DNA from: Phycisphaerales bacterium
GTDB taxonomy: Bacteria; Planctomycetota; Phycisphaerae; Phycisphaerales; UBA1924
DNA length: 64,000 nt
Assembly: GCA_020849615.1 (NCBI GenBank)
Contig: JADLFW010000019.1
Location: 124,001-188,000, forward strand
Direction of reading: 5' to 3'
Positions 39,101 through 47,797 of this stretch are shown here, in pieces. Under the pieces are notes generated by a model. The model saw nothing but the letters and a program-made list of their open reading frames with translations. It had not been told where the DNA came from and ran no database searches. A program made the position numbers and the translations under genes. Every line of letters starts with the position of its first letter. Position 1 is the first letter of the stretch.

Positions 39101-39132
39101 GAAGCCGCCGAAAGGCGGCTTCTGCTCTTTTT
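39101..39132 (+). terminator. Rho-independent terminator after prkA, close to the next start codon
   Basis: GAAGCCGCC (39101-39109) pairs perfectly with GGCGGCTTC (39114-39122) around a stable GAAA tetraloop, with TTTTT at 39128-39132. The start codon of the NYN gene (39148) comes only 15 bases after the T-run, so the structure could also act as an attenuator for that gene. Confidence 0.9.
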
Positions 39133-39147
39133 GAGTAGTCTGGGCCG

Positions 39148-39771
39148 GTGCGAGCGAATGTCTACATCGACGGGTTCAACCTCTACAACGGGGCTGTCAA
39201 AGGGACCTCGCATAAGTGGCTGGATGTCGCGCAGATGTCCAGGCTCTTGTTGCCGCGGTACCACATCGGGCGCATCCGTTATTTCACCGCGCACATCAGT
39301 CCGCGCCCCGGAAACCCGGACGGGCCCATCCGGCAGCAGGTCTACCTTCGTGCCCTCGCGACGATTCCGAATCTGAGCATCCATCTCGGCCAGTTCACAA
39401 CGCACCGCAGACGCATGATGCGGGCCGACAGCACCCTCGCCAGCCCTGTCTTCGTCGATGTTCTTCGCACCGATGAAAAAGGAAGTGATGTCAACCTCGC
39501 AACCTATCTCGTCCATGATGCCTATCAGCAGGAATACGACTGCGCCGTCGTGGTGTCGAACGACTCCGATCTGCTCGAGCCGATCAGGGTTGTGAAGGAG
39601 GTGCTCGGAAGGCGCGTCGGGCTCATCAACCCCCATCCCCACCCGTCGCGCCAGCTGCGGGCGTTCGCTACGTTCTACAAGCCCATCCGGTCCGGCGTGC
39701 TCGCGGCGAGCCAGTTTCCGCCTCTCCTCTCCGATCAGCACGGCGTCATCACCAAACCGGCAAGCTGGTAG
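39148..39771 (+). CDS. NYN-domain (PIN-like) putative RNase
   Basis: 207 residues. The start must lie between the in-frame TAG at 39136 and codon 39148, so GTG 39148 is nearly certain, although it has no Shine-Dalgarno sequence. The NYN/LabA-type fold shows its acidic residues: VYIDGFNLYNG (residues 5-15), EKGSDVNLA (~110-118) and VVVSNDSDLLEPI (~132-144). These bind metal, and the family is thought to cleave RNA. A ~35-residue stretch with HTTHRRR-like basic residues (~75-92) may touch nucleic acid. It is followed at 9 bp by a zinc-ribbon gene and may be co-transcribed with it. Confidence 0.88.
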   Translation: MRANVYIDGFNLYNGAVKGTSHKWLDVAQMSRLLLPRYHIGRIRYFTAHISPRPGNPDGPIRQQVYLRALATIPNLSIHLGQFTTHRRRMMRADSTLASPVFVDVLRTDEKGSDVNLATYLVHDAYQQEYDCAVVVSNDSDLLEPIRVVKEVLGRRVGLINPHPHPSRQLRAFATFYKPIRSGVLAASQFPPLLSDQHGVITKPASW

Positions 39772-39780
39772 AACTCTCGG

Positions 39781-40521
39781 ATGCCCCGCCCCGTAGATGT
39801 GATCGTGCGGCCGCTCGCCCGCATCATCGCGCACCCCGCCCTCTGCGCCCTCTGCGGCGTGCTTCTCTTCGTTGACTGGGCCGCGCTCCCCGACAGCCGG
39901 TCTGCTCGATCAACCGCGGCCCGCTGGTTCCCTTTTGTCGACGCGGGAACTACAGGCTGCGTCTTCTCCTTTCCTATCGAACTCTCCCGCTCGCCCGCGG
40001 GACTGCACGCCGTCTACCGCACCGAAAAGTCCGTCCCCATACCCTCCGACCGGGATCCGATCTACGGCGTGAGCATCTGGCGGGCACGTTCGACCTCGGC
40101 CGGGTTCTGGGGCCTGACCTCGAAGACCGAGTCTCTCACCATCTACGGCGCTGACTCTCTGGCATCGGAGGATCGCCCGCGGCTCCTGCCGGCGCTGCTC
40201 GCGCTATACGACGCCGCTCCCGACCTGCACGAGATGGACCCCGTCGGCCATGGCCTGCTCCGGAGCAACCTCTTCTCCCGCACGACAACCCTGCGCGCCG
40301 GCTACCTCCACAACGCGCTCGCCATCGCGCTGGGGGTTCTGTTCCTCGCGGGACTCCCGCGGAGTCTTATCGCCACCGCTCGCCGCATCGCCACATTCCG
40401 GGGCGAGCGGCGCAGCGAGCGTCGACTGGCCCACGGCCTCTGCCCGCCCTGCGGCTATGACCTGCGGGGAGAGTTCGAGGCGGGCTGCCCCGAGTGCGGC
40501 TGGAATCGCCCGGAAACATGA
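39781..40521 (+). CDS. Membrane protein with C-terminal zinc ribbon
   Basis: 246 residues from ATG 39781, 9 bp after the NYN gene. One membrane segment near ~20-35, a ~130-residue exported domain with no known fold, a second segment (~182-198) and a zinc ribbon (LCPPCGYDLRG ... CPECGW) at the very end. Same plan as the genes at 4367 and 5208, but the sequence outside the ribbon is different. Function unknown. The Arg-rich stretch just before the ribbon (TARRIATFRGERRSERR) suits a cytoplasmic contact with nucleic acid or lipid. Confidence 0.78.
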   Translation: MPRPVDVIVRPLARIIAHPALCALCGVLLFVDWAALPDSRSARSTAARWFPFVDAGTTGCVFSFPIELSRSPAGLHAVYRTEKSVPIPSDRDPIYGVSIWRARSTSAGFWGLTSKTESLTIYGADSLASEDRPRLLPALLALYDAAPDLHEMDPVGHGLLRSNLFSRTTTLRAGYLHNALAIALGVLFLAGLPRSLIATARRIATFRGERRSERRLAHGLCPPCGYDLRGEFEAGCPECGWNRPET

Positions 40522-40586
40522 CGGGCCACCCGGAACTTTCACGGGGTTCGGTCCGTACAGGTCTGCACCACAAGGAGAGCGATGCC

Positions 40587-41525
40587 ATGCGCCGTCCATC
40601 CGCCCGCCCGGCCTTCACCCTCACCGAGCTTGCCATCACCATCGCCGCCTCGGCGGGCCTGCTCACGGTCGTTTCGATGATGCTGGGCGCCGGGGCCCAG
40701 CCCGATGCCGACACGATCCGGGCCCAGAGCATCCAGCTGAAGGATGCGACCCAGATCCGCGGCATCCATCAGGGGATCATCATCTTCGCGCAGAACAACC
40801 AGGATGTGTACCCGCTTCCCTCGCGGTTCGACAAGCAGGACATGACCGTCGCGGTCAAGGGGGCCGCCAAGGACACCTCCGCCAACATCATGTCGATGCT
40901 CGTCTTCGCTGGTTTCATCCCGACCGACCTGCTCATCAGCCCGGCCGAGAGCAGCGCGAACATCCGCATCTATCAGAACTACGAGTTCAACAATCCCGCC
41001 AAGGCCCAGGTCCCGGCGCAGGCGCTGTGGGACCCCGCCTTCAGCGTGGATTTCACCGATGGGCAGACCGGGTACCTGAGCTACGCCCATCAGATCCCGG
41101 CTACCGAGCGTCTTGCGCGCTGGGCCAGCACCTTCAGCGCGACCGAGCCGATCATCGGCAACCGCGGCCCGGAGGTGGCGGCGGTGCGTGACGCGGGGGT
41201 GACGATCCCGCGCGACAGCGTGCCGATCTGCGCCACGAAGAAGTCGATGACCTTCCGCATCCACGGCGGCCCGGACACGTGGGAGGGCAACATCGCCTAC
41301 AACGACAACCACGTGAACTTCGAGACTTCGCTGACGCCGGCGGATGTGCAGTACACCACCCTGACCTTCAACCCTGCGGACGGCAATAACCAGTGGGTCC
41401 AGGCCCGGGCCCGGGATGTCATCTTCTTTGATGAGCCCGATGCCCTGAAGCGCGAGAACGCCTACCTGGGCATCTTCACGCACGCGGGGGAGAGCACCAA
41501 GAACTTCCGCGCGATCTGGGATTGA
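40587..41525 (+). CDS. Type II secretion / type IV pilin-like protein with prepilin leader
   Basis: 312 residues from ATG 40587, with AAGGAG upstream. The N-terminus carries a prepilin peptidase site (RPA/FTLTELAITI), with Glu at +5 of the mature chain, and a ~20-residue helix that anchors it. The rest (~40-312) is a globular domain with NDNHVNF near 235, similar to the G-H-V/N-H-V motif of planctomycete DUF1559-type pseudopilins. It is long for a pilin. No assembly ATPase, prepilin peptidase or secretin is nearby, so it is a stand-alone pseudopilin or a surface protein using the same export route. Confidence 0.83.
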   Translation: MRRPSARPAFTLTELAITIAASAGLLTVVSMMLGAGAQPDADTIRAQSIQLKDATQIRGIHQGIIIFAQNNQDVYPLPSRFDKQDMTVAVKGAAKDTSANIMSMLVFAGFIPTDLLISPAESSANIRIYQNYEFNNPAKAQVPAQALWDPAFSVDFTDGQTGYLSYAHQIPATERLARWASTFSATEPIIGNRGPEVAAVRDAGVTIPRDSVPICATKKSMTFRIHGGPDTWEGNIAYNDNHVNFETSLTPADVQYTTLTFNPADGNNQWVQARARDVIFFDEPDALKRENAYLGIFTHAGESTKNFRAIWD

Positions 41526-41683
41526 GAAATCGAACGCAGGTGCCGCAGAGATCGCTGAGTACAGAAGAAGCCGAAACGCCACTGATCAACACGGAGGGGC
41601 ACGGAGCACGCTCCTGGGTTGTTCAGAGCGGTGACGATCCCTGACCATTCCTCTCTGCGCCTTCTGCGGCCTCTGCGTTCGTT
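41526..41683. repeat. Intergenic A/G- and C/T-rich repeat tracts
   Basis: No gene. It includes gcaggtgccgcagag, aacacggaggggcacgg and the inverse type ctctgcgccttctgcggcctctgcg, matching the cacagagg family elsewhere. The two genes on either side converge here, and no clear hairpin terminator was found. Confidence 0.6.
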
Positions 41684-43003
41684 CTATCTGACTTTCGCCA
41701 TCCGCTCGATCAGCTTCACCAGCTCCTCATCGCTCATGGCGCCCTCGCCGCGCTCTCTCACGGTGTCGGGGAGTTCCAGGTCGGGTACGTAGTTGAACGC
41801 GATGCCCCCGCTCCCCGAGGCCCGCGCCTCGTGGATGCTCGAGGTGTAGAGCGTGTTGGCCCCGTACTTCTCGTTCACCAGGTCCATCGCCTTCGAGAGC
41901 CGCGTCCGCCGGTTTTCACCCTGAAATAGCGGCAGCGTCTGGCTCTGCGTGTTCACCAGCTCGGTCAGTGTCACATCCACCAGCGTCGGCACCCCCGCGG
42001 GCCGCTGCTTCCACAGCTCCTCCAGCGCCTCGAGCATCGTCGCCGTGTCGCTGCACGCCGGGCCCAGGCTCGCCGAGACCGACCACGAGGCCCGGCGCCA
42101 CCCTGTCGGCGCCATGCCCTCCTCGCGCATCCGGATCGACAGGGTCAGCCGCTGCGCGGCGTAGCCATCGTGCCGCAGCCGCTCCGCCGCCTTGTGCAGC
42201 AGCCGCTGGGCCATCGCCTTGGCGCCCTCATCCGTCCGGTGCTCCGGGCCCAGCACGTGCTGGTGCCCCAGGCTCCGCTTGTGCGTCGGGCCTTCGGGCA
42301 GCTCCTCACCCCGCAGCCACAGGTACCACCGCCGCCCGACGACTCCCCCCCACAGCTTCTCCATCTCCTTCTCGCTCTTGGCGCACAACTGCTCCACGGT
42401 CGTGATCCCGGCCTTCAGGAGCCGCTCGCTCATCTTCGGCCCGATCCCGGCGATTTCGATGGGCTTGAGTGAATACAGCTTCTGAGGCAGGTCCTTCTTC
42501 TCGATCACGACCAGCCCATCCGGCTTCTGCATGTCGGTGGCGACCTTCGAGAGGAACCGGTTGGGCGCGATCCCGATCGAGCACCGCATCCACACGCCCG
42601 CGTGCTCCGCGATCGACGCCTTGATCCGCAGCGCCAGCGCAGTCGCCTCCTCGGGTGTTCGCTCGCGCGGGTCAAGCCGGCACGAGACCTCGTCGATCGA
42701 GTGCACCGCCTGCACCGGGATGCACCGCTCGATCGCCTCCAGCACCCGCTTGTGCATGAGCACGTACAGGCGCGGCCGGGCCTTCACCAGCTCGATCCCC
42801 GGGCACAGCTGCTTCGCTTCGCGCACCCGCGTCCCGGTCCTGACGCCGAACTTCTTGGCCTCGTAGCTCGCCGCGATGCAGCACCCGCTGTCGGCCATCA
42901 CCGGCGTCACCGCGACGGGCCGCCCGCGCAGCTGCGGCCGCACCTGCTGCTCCACCGAGGCGAAGTAGGAGTTCAGATCGAGAAAGAGCGATTTCAACGT
43001 CAC
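41684..43003 (-). CDS. Y-family DNA polymerase (DinB/UmuC type)
   Basis: 439 residues from GTG 43003; the open frame extends to 43090, but that part is Gly-rich repeat sequence. The palm acidic residues are present: FLDLNSYFASVEQQ (first Asp) and HSIDEVSC (Asp-Glu pair). SYEAKKFGVRTGTRV contacts the incoming nucleotide, and IAGIGPKMSERLLKAGI is the helix-hairpin-helix thumb. A clamp-binding sequence QTLPLF is near 365. This is a translesion polymerase for replication past damaged bases. No imuA/dnaE2 or recA partner is nearby. The C-terminal ~60 residues are specific to this lineage. Confidence 0.93.
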   Translation of the reverse strand: MTLKSLFLDLNSYFASVEQQVRPQLRGRPVAVTPVMADSGCCIAASYEAKKFGVRTGTRVREAKQLCPGIELVKARPRLYVLMHKRVLEAIERCIPVQAVHSIDEVSCRLDPRERTPEEATALALRIKASIAEHAGVWMRCSIGIAPNRFLSKVATDMQKPDGLVVIEKKDLPQKLYSLKPIEIAGIGPKMSERLLKAGITTVEQLCAKSEKEMEKLWGGVVGRRWYLWLRGEELPEGPTHKRSLGHQHVLGPEHRTDEGAKAMAQRLLHKAAERLRHDGYAAQRLTLSIRMREEGMAPTGWRRASWSVSASLGPACSDTATMLEALEELWKQRPAGVPTLVDVTLTELVNTQSQTLPLFQGENRRTRLSKAMDLVNEKYGANTLYTSSIHEARASGSGGIAFNYVPDLELPDTVRERGEGAMSDEELVKLIERMAKVR

Positions 43004-43201
43004 CGGCCCGCGCTCCCGCCGCACATCCGCGACCCCCGGGCACGCCCTTCGGCACCCCCCACCCACGCCCCCGGACACGCCCCCGGACACGCCCGGCCCG
43101 CCCTCAGCACGCTATCGCCGGCCCGGGCCCGGAACAAGCCCCGACCCGCCTCGCCCGGGCCCGGCCTGGGCCCCGAGTTGTATCCACGGCTACACTTGAC
43201 C

Positions 43202-43582
43202 ATGCCCACCGACACCCTCGCCGCGTTCTTCGTCGCCGTCATCCTGGCCGTCCTGGGCCTCTCACACCTCTTCCACCCCCGCGCCTGGGCCGACTTGTTC
43301 AAGGACCTCCTCACCCGCCCGTACGCGGGCCTCATCATCGGGACCTTTACGCTGCAGACGGGCCTGCTCGTGCTGCTGGCTCACTGGACGTGGAAGTCGA
43401 CCCCGGGGATGGTCGTCACGCTCATCGGCGCCGCGTGGACCTGCAAGGGCACCCTCTATCTCCTGCACCCGTCGCTGGTGCAGCGCATCGCCACGCCCCA
43501 CCTCGGCCACCCCGGGCGCTTCCGCATCGCCGGCGCTGCCCTGCTGGCCTTGAGCACGGTGGCCCTGCTCGATGTGCTCTGA
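43202..43582 (+). CDS. Small four-helix membrane protein
   Basis: 126 residues from ATG 43202. Hydrophobic segments at ~7-23, ~40-60, ~68-85 and ~105-125 with short loops (FHPRAWADLFKDLL, LHPSLVQRI). No known domain. It diverges from the polymerase gene (start at 43003) with ~200 bp between, a stretch that contains gcccccggacac tandem repeats. Some planctomycete genomes have similar small proteins near envelope genes. Function not assigned. Confidence 0.75.
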   Translation: MPTDTLAAFFVAVILAVLGLSHLFHPRAWADLFKDLLTRPYAGLIIGTFTLQTGLLVLLAHWTWKSTPGMVVTLIGAAWTCKGTLYLLHPSLVQRIATPHLGHPGRFRIAGAALLALSTVALLDVL

Positions 43583-43811
43583 GCCGCCGGGGTAATGCCG
43601 GGCCCGGCCCCCCGCACTTTCCCATTTGAGATTCGGGAATGCCGCATCCGCGGCGGACATTCCGTCTTGACAGCGGGCCGGCGCATCCGAGGGCGCGCCG
43701 GGCCGGCCCGCGGCTGCGCGCCGCAGCATACGAATGGATCGCCAGGCCCGGTTTCGTCGCGCGACGGTCCGGATGCCCAGCGCACCGGCTTTCACCCCGC
43801 AAGGAGAAGAG

Positions 43812-44933
43812 ATGGCTGTCATGACACCCCGATTACGCACGCTCCCGCTGCTCACGCTGCTGGCGATCGCCGGGCCCGCGCAGGCCCAGTTCCTCCGGCA
43901 CGACCTGGTCTCCGATCAGCCCGGCATGGCCGACTTCACCGACCCCGCGCTGGTCAATCCCTGGGGCATCGCCTTCAACCCCACGGGCTTTGTTTGGGTG
44001 GCCGACAACCACACGGGCAAATCCACGCTTTACAACGGGCTGGGCCAGCCGCAGTCCCTCATCGTCGATGTGCCGTCGCTGGGTGCTTCCACGGGCGGGC
44101 CCGTCACCGGCATCGCCTTCTACGGAGGAGCCGGTTTCCAGATCGGCGCGCCCGGCGCATCGGCGGCCGCGCGCTTCATCTTCGCTGGCGAGGATGGCAT
44201 CATCAGCGCCTGGGCGCCCTCCATCCCGCCGCCGCCTCCATCCACCCAGGCGCAGCGGGTCGTAGACCACTCCGCCTCGGGCGCCAACTACAAGGGCCTC
44301 AGCGTCGGGAGCGAGCGCCTGTTTGCCGCCGATTTCGCCAACGGCCGCATCGATGCCTTCGACAACACCTTCGCGCCCCTCTCCCTCTCCTTCACCGACC
44401 CCACCCTCCCGGCCGGCATGTCCCCCTTCAACGTCAAGGCCATCGGCGACAAGGTCTACGTCGCCTACGCCAAGATCGACCCGGCCACGGGCGATGAAAT
44501 CACCGGCGCGGGCCTGGGCGCCCTGGATGTCTTCAACGCCGAGGGTGTGCTCGAGCGCCGCCTCGTCAACACCGGCGCAGAACTCAACGCCCCGTGGGGA
44601 ATGACCATCGCCCCGGCGGGATTCGGCGACCTCGCCGGCGCCCTGCTCGTCGGCAACTTCGGCGATGGCCGCATCAACGCCTTCGACCCCGCCACCGGCG
44701 CGTTCCTCAGCGCCCTCACCGACGCCTCCGGCGCCCCGATCGAGATCGATGGGCTCTGGGGCATCGAGTTCGGCAACGGCGTCCAGCAGCAGCCCGTGAA
44801 CACGCTGTTCTTCGCCGCCGGGCCCGACGATGAGACCCACGGCGTCTACGGCCGCATCGACGCCATCCCCGCGCCCGGGCCCGCCGCCCTGGCGCTCGCC
44901 GCGCTTCCCTTCATGTCACGCCGCCGGAGGTAG
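43812..44933 (+). CDS. TIGR03118-family exported beta-propeller-like protein with sorting tail
   Basis: 373 residues from ATG 43812, with AAGGAGAAGAG just upstream. Signal peptide ~1-26 (ending AQAQ). The mature domain shows NPWGIAFNPTGFVWVADNHTG, GLSVGSERLFAADFANGRIDAFD and GNFGDGRINAFDPATG, as in NHL/YVTN-like propellers of the TIGR03118 family. The C-terminus APGPAALALAALPFMS followed by Arg residues is a PEP-CTERM-like anchor. It probably acts outside the cytoplasm; a binding or lactonase-like role is only inferred from the fold. A terminator follows at 44958. Confidence 0.86.
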   Translation: MAVMTPRLRTLPLLTLLAIAGPAQAQFLRHDLVSDQPGMADFTDPALVNPWGIAFNPTGFVWVADNHTGKSTLYNGLGQPQSLIVDVPSLGASTGGPVTGIAFYGGAGFQIGAPGASAAARFIFAGEDGIISAWAPSIPPPPPSTQAQRVVDHSASGANYKGLSVGSERLFAADFANGRIDAFDNTFAPLSLSFTDPTLPAGMSPFNVKAIGDKVYVAYAKIDPATGDEITGAGLGALDVFNAEGVLERRLVNTGAELNAPWGMTIAPAGFGDLAGALLVGNFGDGRINAFDPATGAFLSALTDASGAPIEIDGLWGIEFGNGVQQQPVNTLFFAAGPDDETHGVYGRIDAIPAPGPAALALAALPFMSRRRR

Positions 44934-44957
44934 AGGGCATCCGAACGTGATCGCGCA

Positions 44958-45002
44958 CCGCCGGGCCTCGGGCTACCTCCCAGGCCCGGCGGCTGCTTTT
45001 TT
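44958..45002 (+). terminator. Rho-independent terminator after the TIGR03118 gene
   Basis: CCGCCGGGCCT (44958-44968) pairs perfectly with AGGCCCGGCGG (44982-44992), followed by ctgc and six T (44997-45002). The loop is 13 bases. The minus-strand gene from the other side stops at 45007, just beyond the T-run. Confidence 0.88.
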
Positions 45003-45006
45003 GATC

Positions 45007-45480
45007 TCACCTCAACGACACCCGCTCCACCGCGCACTTCAGCGGCACGGCCCAGGCCGCGAGCGACTCCTCATCGGCCCGGCCGGTGATCAGCATCGGC
45101 TCCTCCGGGAATCCGTGCCACTGCACGAGCAGCTCGGGCTCTTCGCCGGGGGTGTATACCTGCACGCTCTGCCCGGCCGCATCCGGACCGGCCAGCGTCA
45201 GGGCCCAGGCCAGCCGGGCCGCGGCATCCACCGTCAACGGCATGTGCGCCACCAGCGCGCGCGGATCATCGGTGCCGGGCTCCAGCTCGAACTCCGGTTC
45301 GATGGCGCTGGCCTCGAGGAACTCGGCGAGCGATACCTCCATGCCGATGCCCTCCAGCACCATCACGGCCGGGCCTTCCGCGATGGCCTGCACGAGGCCC
45401 GGCAAGGCGCGGACGACATCCGCGGCCGTCCTCGGCAGCCGGGCCGGGCCCACCATCCACGCGTGTCGACCTTCGAACAT
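45007..45480 (-). CDS. Hypothetical protein linked to the GNAT gene
   Basis: 157 residues from ATG 45480; GTG 45486 is possible. It begins 10 bp after the stop codon of the acetyltransferase gene on the same strand, so the two form a unit. The sequence is mainly acidic and alternates helix and strand (AADVVRALPGLVQAIAEG, DAAARLAWALTLAG), without a signal peptide, membrane helix or recognised motif. It could be a cytoplasmic partner or substrate of the acetyltransferase, but nothing in the sequence proves that. Confidence 0.65.
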   Translation of the reverse strand: MFEGRHAWMVGPARLPRTAADVVRALPGLVQAIAEGPAVMVLEGIGMEVSLAEFLEASAIEPEFELEPGTDDPRALVAHMPLTVDAAARLAWALTLAGPDAAGQSVQVYTPGEEPELLVQWHGFPEEPMLITGRADEESLAAWAVPLKCAVERVSLR

Positions 45481-45490
45481 CAGCACCGAT

Positions 45491-46066
45491 TCACCCCAGC
45501 TTCTTGCTCAGGATGCAGCTGCGGTAGTTGGTGTACGGCCACTGCCAGTGCTCAACCAGCCGGAAGCCGCGGTTCTCGTAAAACCGGTAGAGGTTGCGGT
45601 CGGGCTCGGCCATGCTGAGGGCGAGCTCCGAAGCCCCCTTCTCCCGGGCCCGGCGCTCGACTGTTTCCAGCAGCAGCCGCCCGATGCCCAGGCCCTGGCT
45701 GTCGGGGTCGACGCCGAACTGCGCGAAGTGGCAGACATCGGGGCGAAGGAAGAACGCCGGGAAATCGACCTTTTCCTTCTCTTCGAACAGGATCACACCC
45801 ACGATCTTGTCCGGGCCGAAGCCGCTCTCGCCGCCGTTCTTCCTCGCCCCCTCCATCACGGCGAGCCAGCACTCGCTGTTGGCGGCCCGGTCGGCGGTGA
45901 TGGAGTCATCCTGCCGGCCCGCCAGCGGGCGCAGGCCCATCTCCACCTGCGGGCGGTAGGCCCGGTGGAGGAGCATGGTGATCTCGGAGATCGAATCGCC
46001 GGGCCGCAGCCTTCTCACCGTCACCGTCTTGGGATCGACGCCGCGCTGCGGCGAACTCGTGGTCAT
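45491..46066 (-). CDS. GNAT-family N-acetyltransferase
   Basis: 191 residues from ATG 46066. GNAT motif A is clear (FGVDPDSQGLGIGRLLL, ~118-134, the acetyl-CoA pyrophosphate loop), with the flanking strand FLRPDVCHFAQF and the later helix RNLYRFYENRGFRL (~160-173) of motif B. Transfers acetyl from acetyl-CoA to an amine; the substrate cannot be told. An acidic/basic loop (VGVILFEEKEKVDFPAFF) is wider than in small GNATs. Cytoplasmic. It starts just beside the GGTGGCAC hairpin repeat at 46092 and is co-directional with the small gene at 45007-45480. Confidence 0.88.
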   Translation of the reverse strand: MTTSSPQRGVDPKTVTVRRLRPGDSISEITMLLHRAYRPQVEMGLRPLAGRQDDSITADRAANSECWLAVMEGARKNGGESGFGPDKIVGVILFEEKEKVDFPAFFLRPDVCHFAQFGVDPDSQGLGIGRLLLETVERRAREKGASELALSMAEPDRNLYRFYENRGFRLVEHWQWPYTNYRSCILSKKLG

Positions 46067-46091
46067 GGAGCGGGGATGTTAGGGCGGCTGG

Positions 46092-46117
46092 GGTGGCACA
46101 GGCGTCCCGCCTGTGCC
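46092..46117 (+). repeat. Perfect palindrome GGCACAGGCG-tcc-CGCCTGTGCC
   Basis: It lies between divergent genes (GNAT and the two-ribbon protein). A near-identical copy is inside radA at 55089-55114. It belongs with other hairpins headed by GGTGGCAC. Confidence 0.85.
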
Positions 46118-46152
46118 GCGGTGCCGCACGGGCCCGGCGGTACACTCGCCCC

Positions 46153-47154
46153 GTGTTCAACCTCTCGGCCCACACCACCGACGACCGCGGGAAGCGTGTG
46201 CCGGTGTTTGCCGCCGGCGGCGAGCCCGCGGCCCGGTTCGAAGCTGATCCCGCGCTGCACGAGATCGCCACACGCATCGCCGACAGCCGCCGCATCGGTC
46301 TTTACGACCGAGTGGATTCTCAGACAATTGTGATGGGCTTGTTCATCATGATGATCGTGATCGGGCCAACAGTTCTCCCGAACCTGCTCGGCATGGGCCG
46401 CTGGGGCTCGTCGATCGTGTACGCGATGTGCTTGCTCATGATGTGGCCCGGTCTTCGAGCGAATACCAACCGCCTTATGGCGAATCGCACCCGGGCCACT
46501 CTGCTCCGCGAAGGACGTTGCCCCTCCTGCGCTTACATCATCGCAGGATTGCCCACCGAGCCGGATGGCCGCACCACCTGTCCCGAATGCAGCGCAGCAT
46601 GGACTCGGGATTCGATCGGCACGCCGACGGCGGTCCTCGACTCAACGGGCGCGGGCCCGGCTCCACTGGGCTTACCTGGTGCGCCCGAGCCCCGTGCCAA
46701 CGCTATTGATGCACTCGACCGCGTCGTTCCCCTGCGCGATCCTCTCCTCCGCGATCTTGACCCCGGCCGCACAGTATCGCCCGGCCCGGAGCGCCTCTAC
46801 TCCATCCGGGCCGCCGTGCTGGCCCGGACTCGCGGGCGCAAGTTCACGGGCGCTCTCGTCTGGCTCCTGGTCTGGCTGTTCGCCGCAGCGCCGCAGATCC
46901 TGCTCACCCTCATCTCGCCGGGCCCGCTAAAGGCGCTCCCGATCGCCATCGGCATTGTGTTCACGGCCGTCTTCGGCTTTCAGATCTACCTCGCCCTGAC
47001 CTACCGCTCCCGCTCGACCGCCCTTCCCGCCGCCAAGGTCCTCATTGAGCACAACCTCTGCCCATCCTGCGCGGGCGAACTTAACTCATCCCCTGACTCC
47101 CCGTTGCTCACCTGCCCTACCTGCGGCGCTGCCTGGAAGCCCGGCGGACCGTGA
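46153..47154 (+). CDS. Four-helix membrane protein with two zinc ribbons
   Basis: 333 residues from GTG 46153. Order: a cytoplasmic N-terminus (~1-55), two helices (~58-98), a zinc ribbon (CPSCAYIIAGL ... TTCPEC, ~120-150), a linker of ~85 residues, two more helices (~235-285) and a second ribbon (LCPSCAGEL ... LTCPTCG) at the C-terminus. The internal repeat (helix pair then ribbon) suggests duplication of a smaller unit like those elsewhere in the window. No known enzyme fold. Function unknown. Confidence 0.8.
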   Translation: MFNLSAHTTDDRGKRVPVFAAGGEPAARFEADPALHEIATRIADSRRIGLYDRVDSQTIVMGLFIMMIVIGPTVLPNLLGMGRWGSSIVYAMCLLMMWPGLRANTNRLMANRTRATLLREGRCPSCAYIIAGLPTEPDGRTTCPECSAAWTRDSIGTPTAVLDSTGAGPAPLGLPGAPEPRANAIDALDRVVPLRDPLLRDLDPGRTVSPGPERLYSIRAAVLARTRGRKFTGALVWLLVWLFAAAPQILLTLISPGPLKALPIAIGIVFTAVFGFQIYLALTYRSRSTALPAAKVLIEHNLCPSCAGELNSSPDSPLLTCPTCGAAWKPGGP

Positions 47155-47156
47155 CA

Positions 47157-47238
47157 GGCAGCCCGACCGTCAGGGAGGGCCCTCTGCTCTGGACCAGCGC
47201 GTGAAGAAAGCCCTCGCTCACGCTCGGGCTGCTTGTTC
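47157..47238. repeat. Two inverted copies of the CTCGCTGACGCTCGGGCT repeat
   Basis: One copy is inverted (47157-47180, variant with CCGTCAGGGAGG) and one direct (about 47208-47238, variant CTCGCTCACGCTCGGGCT). Together they form a larger inverted repeat after the stop codon of the gene at 47154. Confidence 0.8.
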
Positions 47239-47305
47239 ACCGCGCCCCGCTGGCTCGCACGCCCCCACTCCGCCACTCCGCCACTTCCCCGCTCTACCCT
47301 CCCCC

Positions 47306-47752
47306 ATGCTCCCCTCCCCCACTTCCCCGATCCCCGCCGAGGGCCGCATCTCGCTCCGGGTCCGCTACTGCGAGTGCGACCCCATGGGCGTCGCCCACCA
47401 CGCCGCCTACGCCCCCTGGCTCGAGATCGGCCGCACCGAGATCCTCCGCGACTGCGGTGTCACCTACGCCGACCTCGAACGGGCCGGCGTCTTCCTCGTC
47501 ATCGTCAAGCTCGAGATCCGCTACCGCCGCCCCATCTATTACGATGACCTCATCGAGGTCCGCACCCGCGTGACGGGCGGCAGCAAGGTCAAGATCGAGC
47601 ACGAGTACGACCTGGCCCTGCTCGAGGATGGCCGGCACGGCGAGCGCAGCCAGCGCCACACGGGCGATATCCTCGCCGCCGCCTCGACCACCCTGGCGTG
47701 CATCGGCGCTGAAGGCAGGATCCAGCCGCTGCCCGACTGGCTGGCCCGCTGA
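47306..47752 (+). CDS. YbgC/4-hydroxybenzoyl-CoA-type hotdog thioesterase
   Basis: 148 residues from ATG 47306. The catalytic loop YCECDPMGVAHHAAYAPWLE (split ~22-41) holds the Asp and the Gly-Val-Ala-H-H pattern of this family, and RRPIYYDDLIEVRT is the central strand-helix. It hydrolyses acyl-CoA thioesters, often of short or aromatic acyl groups. It is frequently part of the tol-pal cluster (ybgC), which is not seen here. The ~15-residue N-terminal extension before EGRISLRV is Pro-rich and may not be translated. Cytoplasmic. Confidence 0.9.
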   Translation: MLPSPTSPIPAEGRISLRVRYCECDPMGVAHHAAYAPWLEIGRTEILRDCGVTYADLERAGVFLVIVKLEIRYRRPIYYDDLIEVRTRVTGGSKVKIEHEYDLALLEDGRHGERSQRHTGDILAAASTTLACIGAEGRIQPLPDWLAR

Positions 47753-47797
47753 AGGCCTCCGTGCCTGAGTGCCTTCGTGCCCCGGTGCCTTCTTCCA

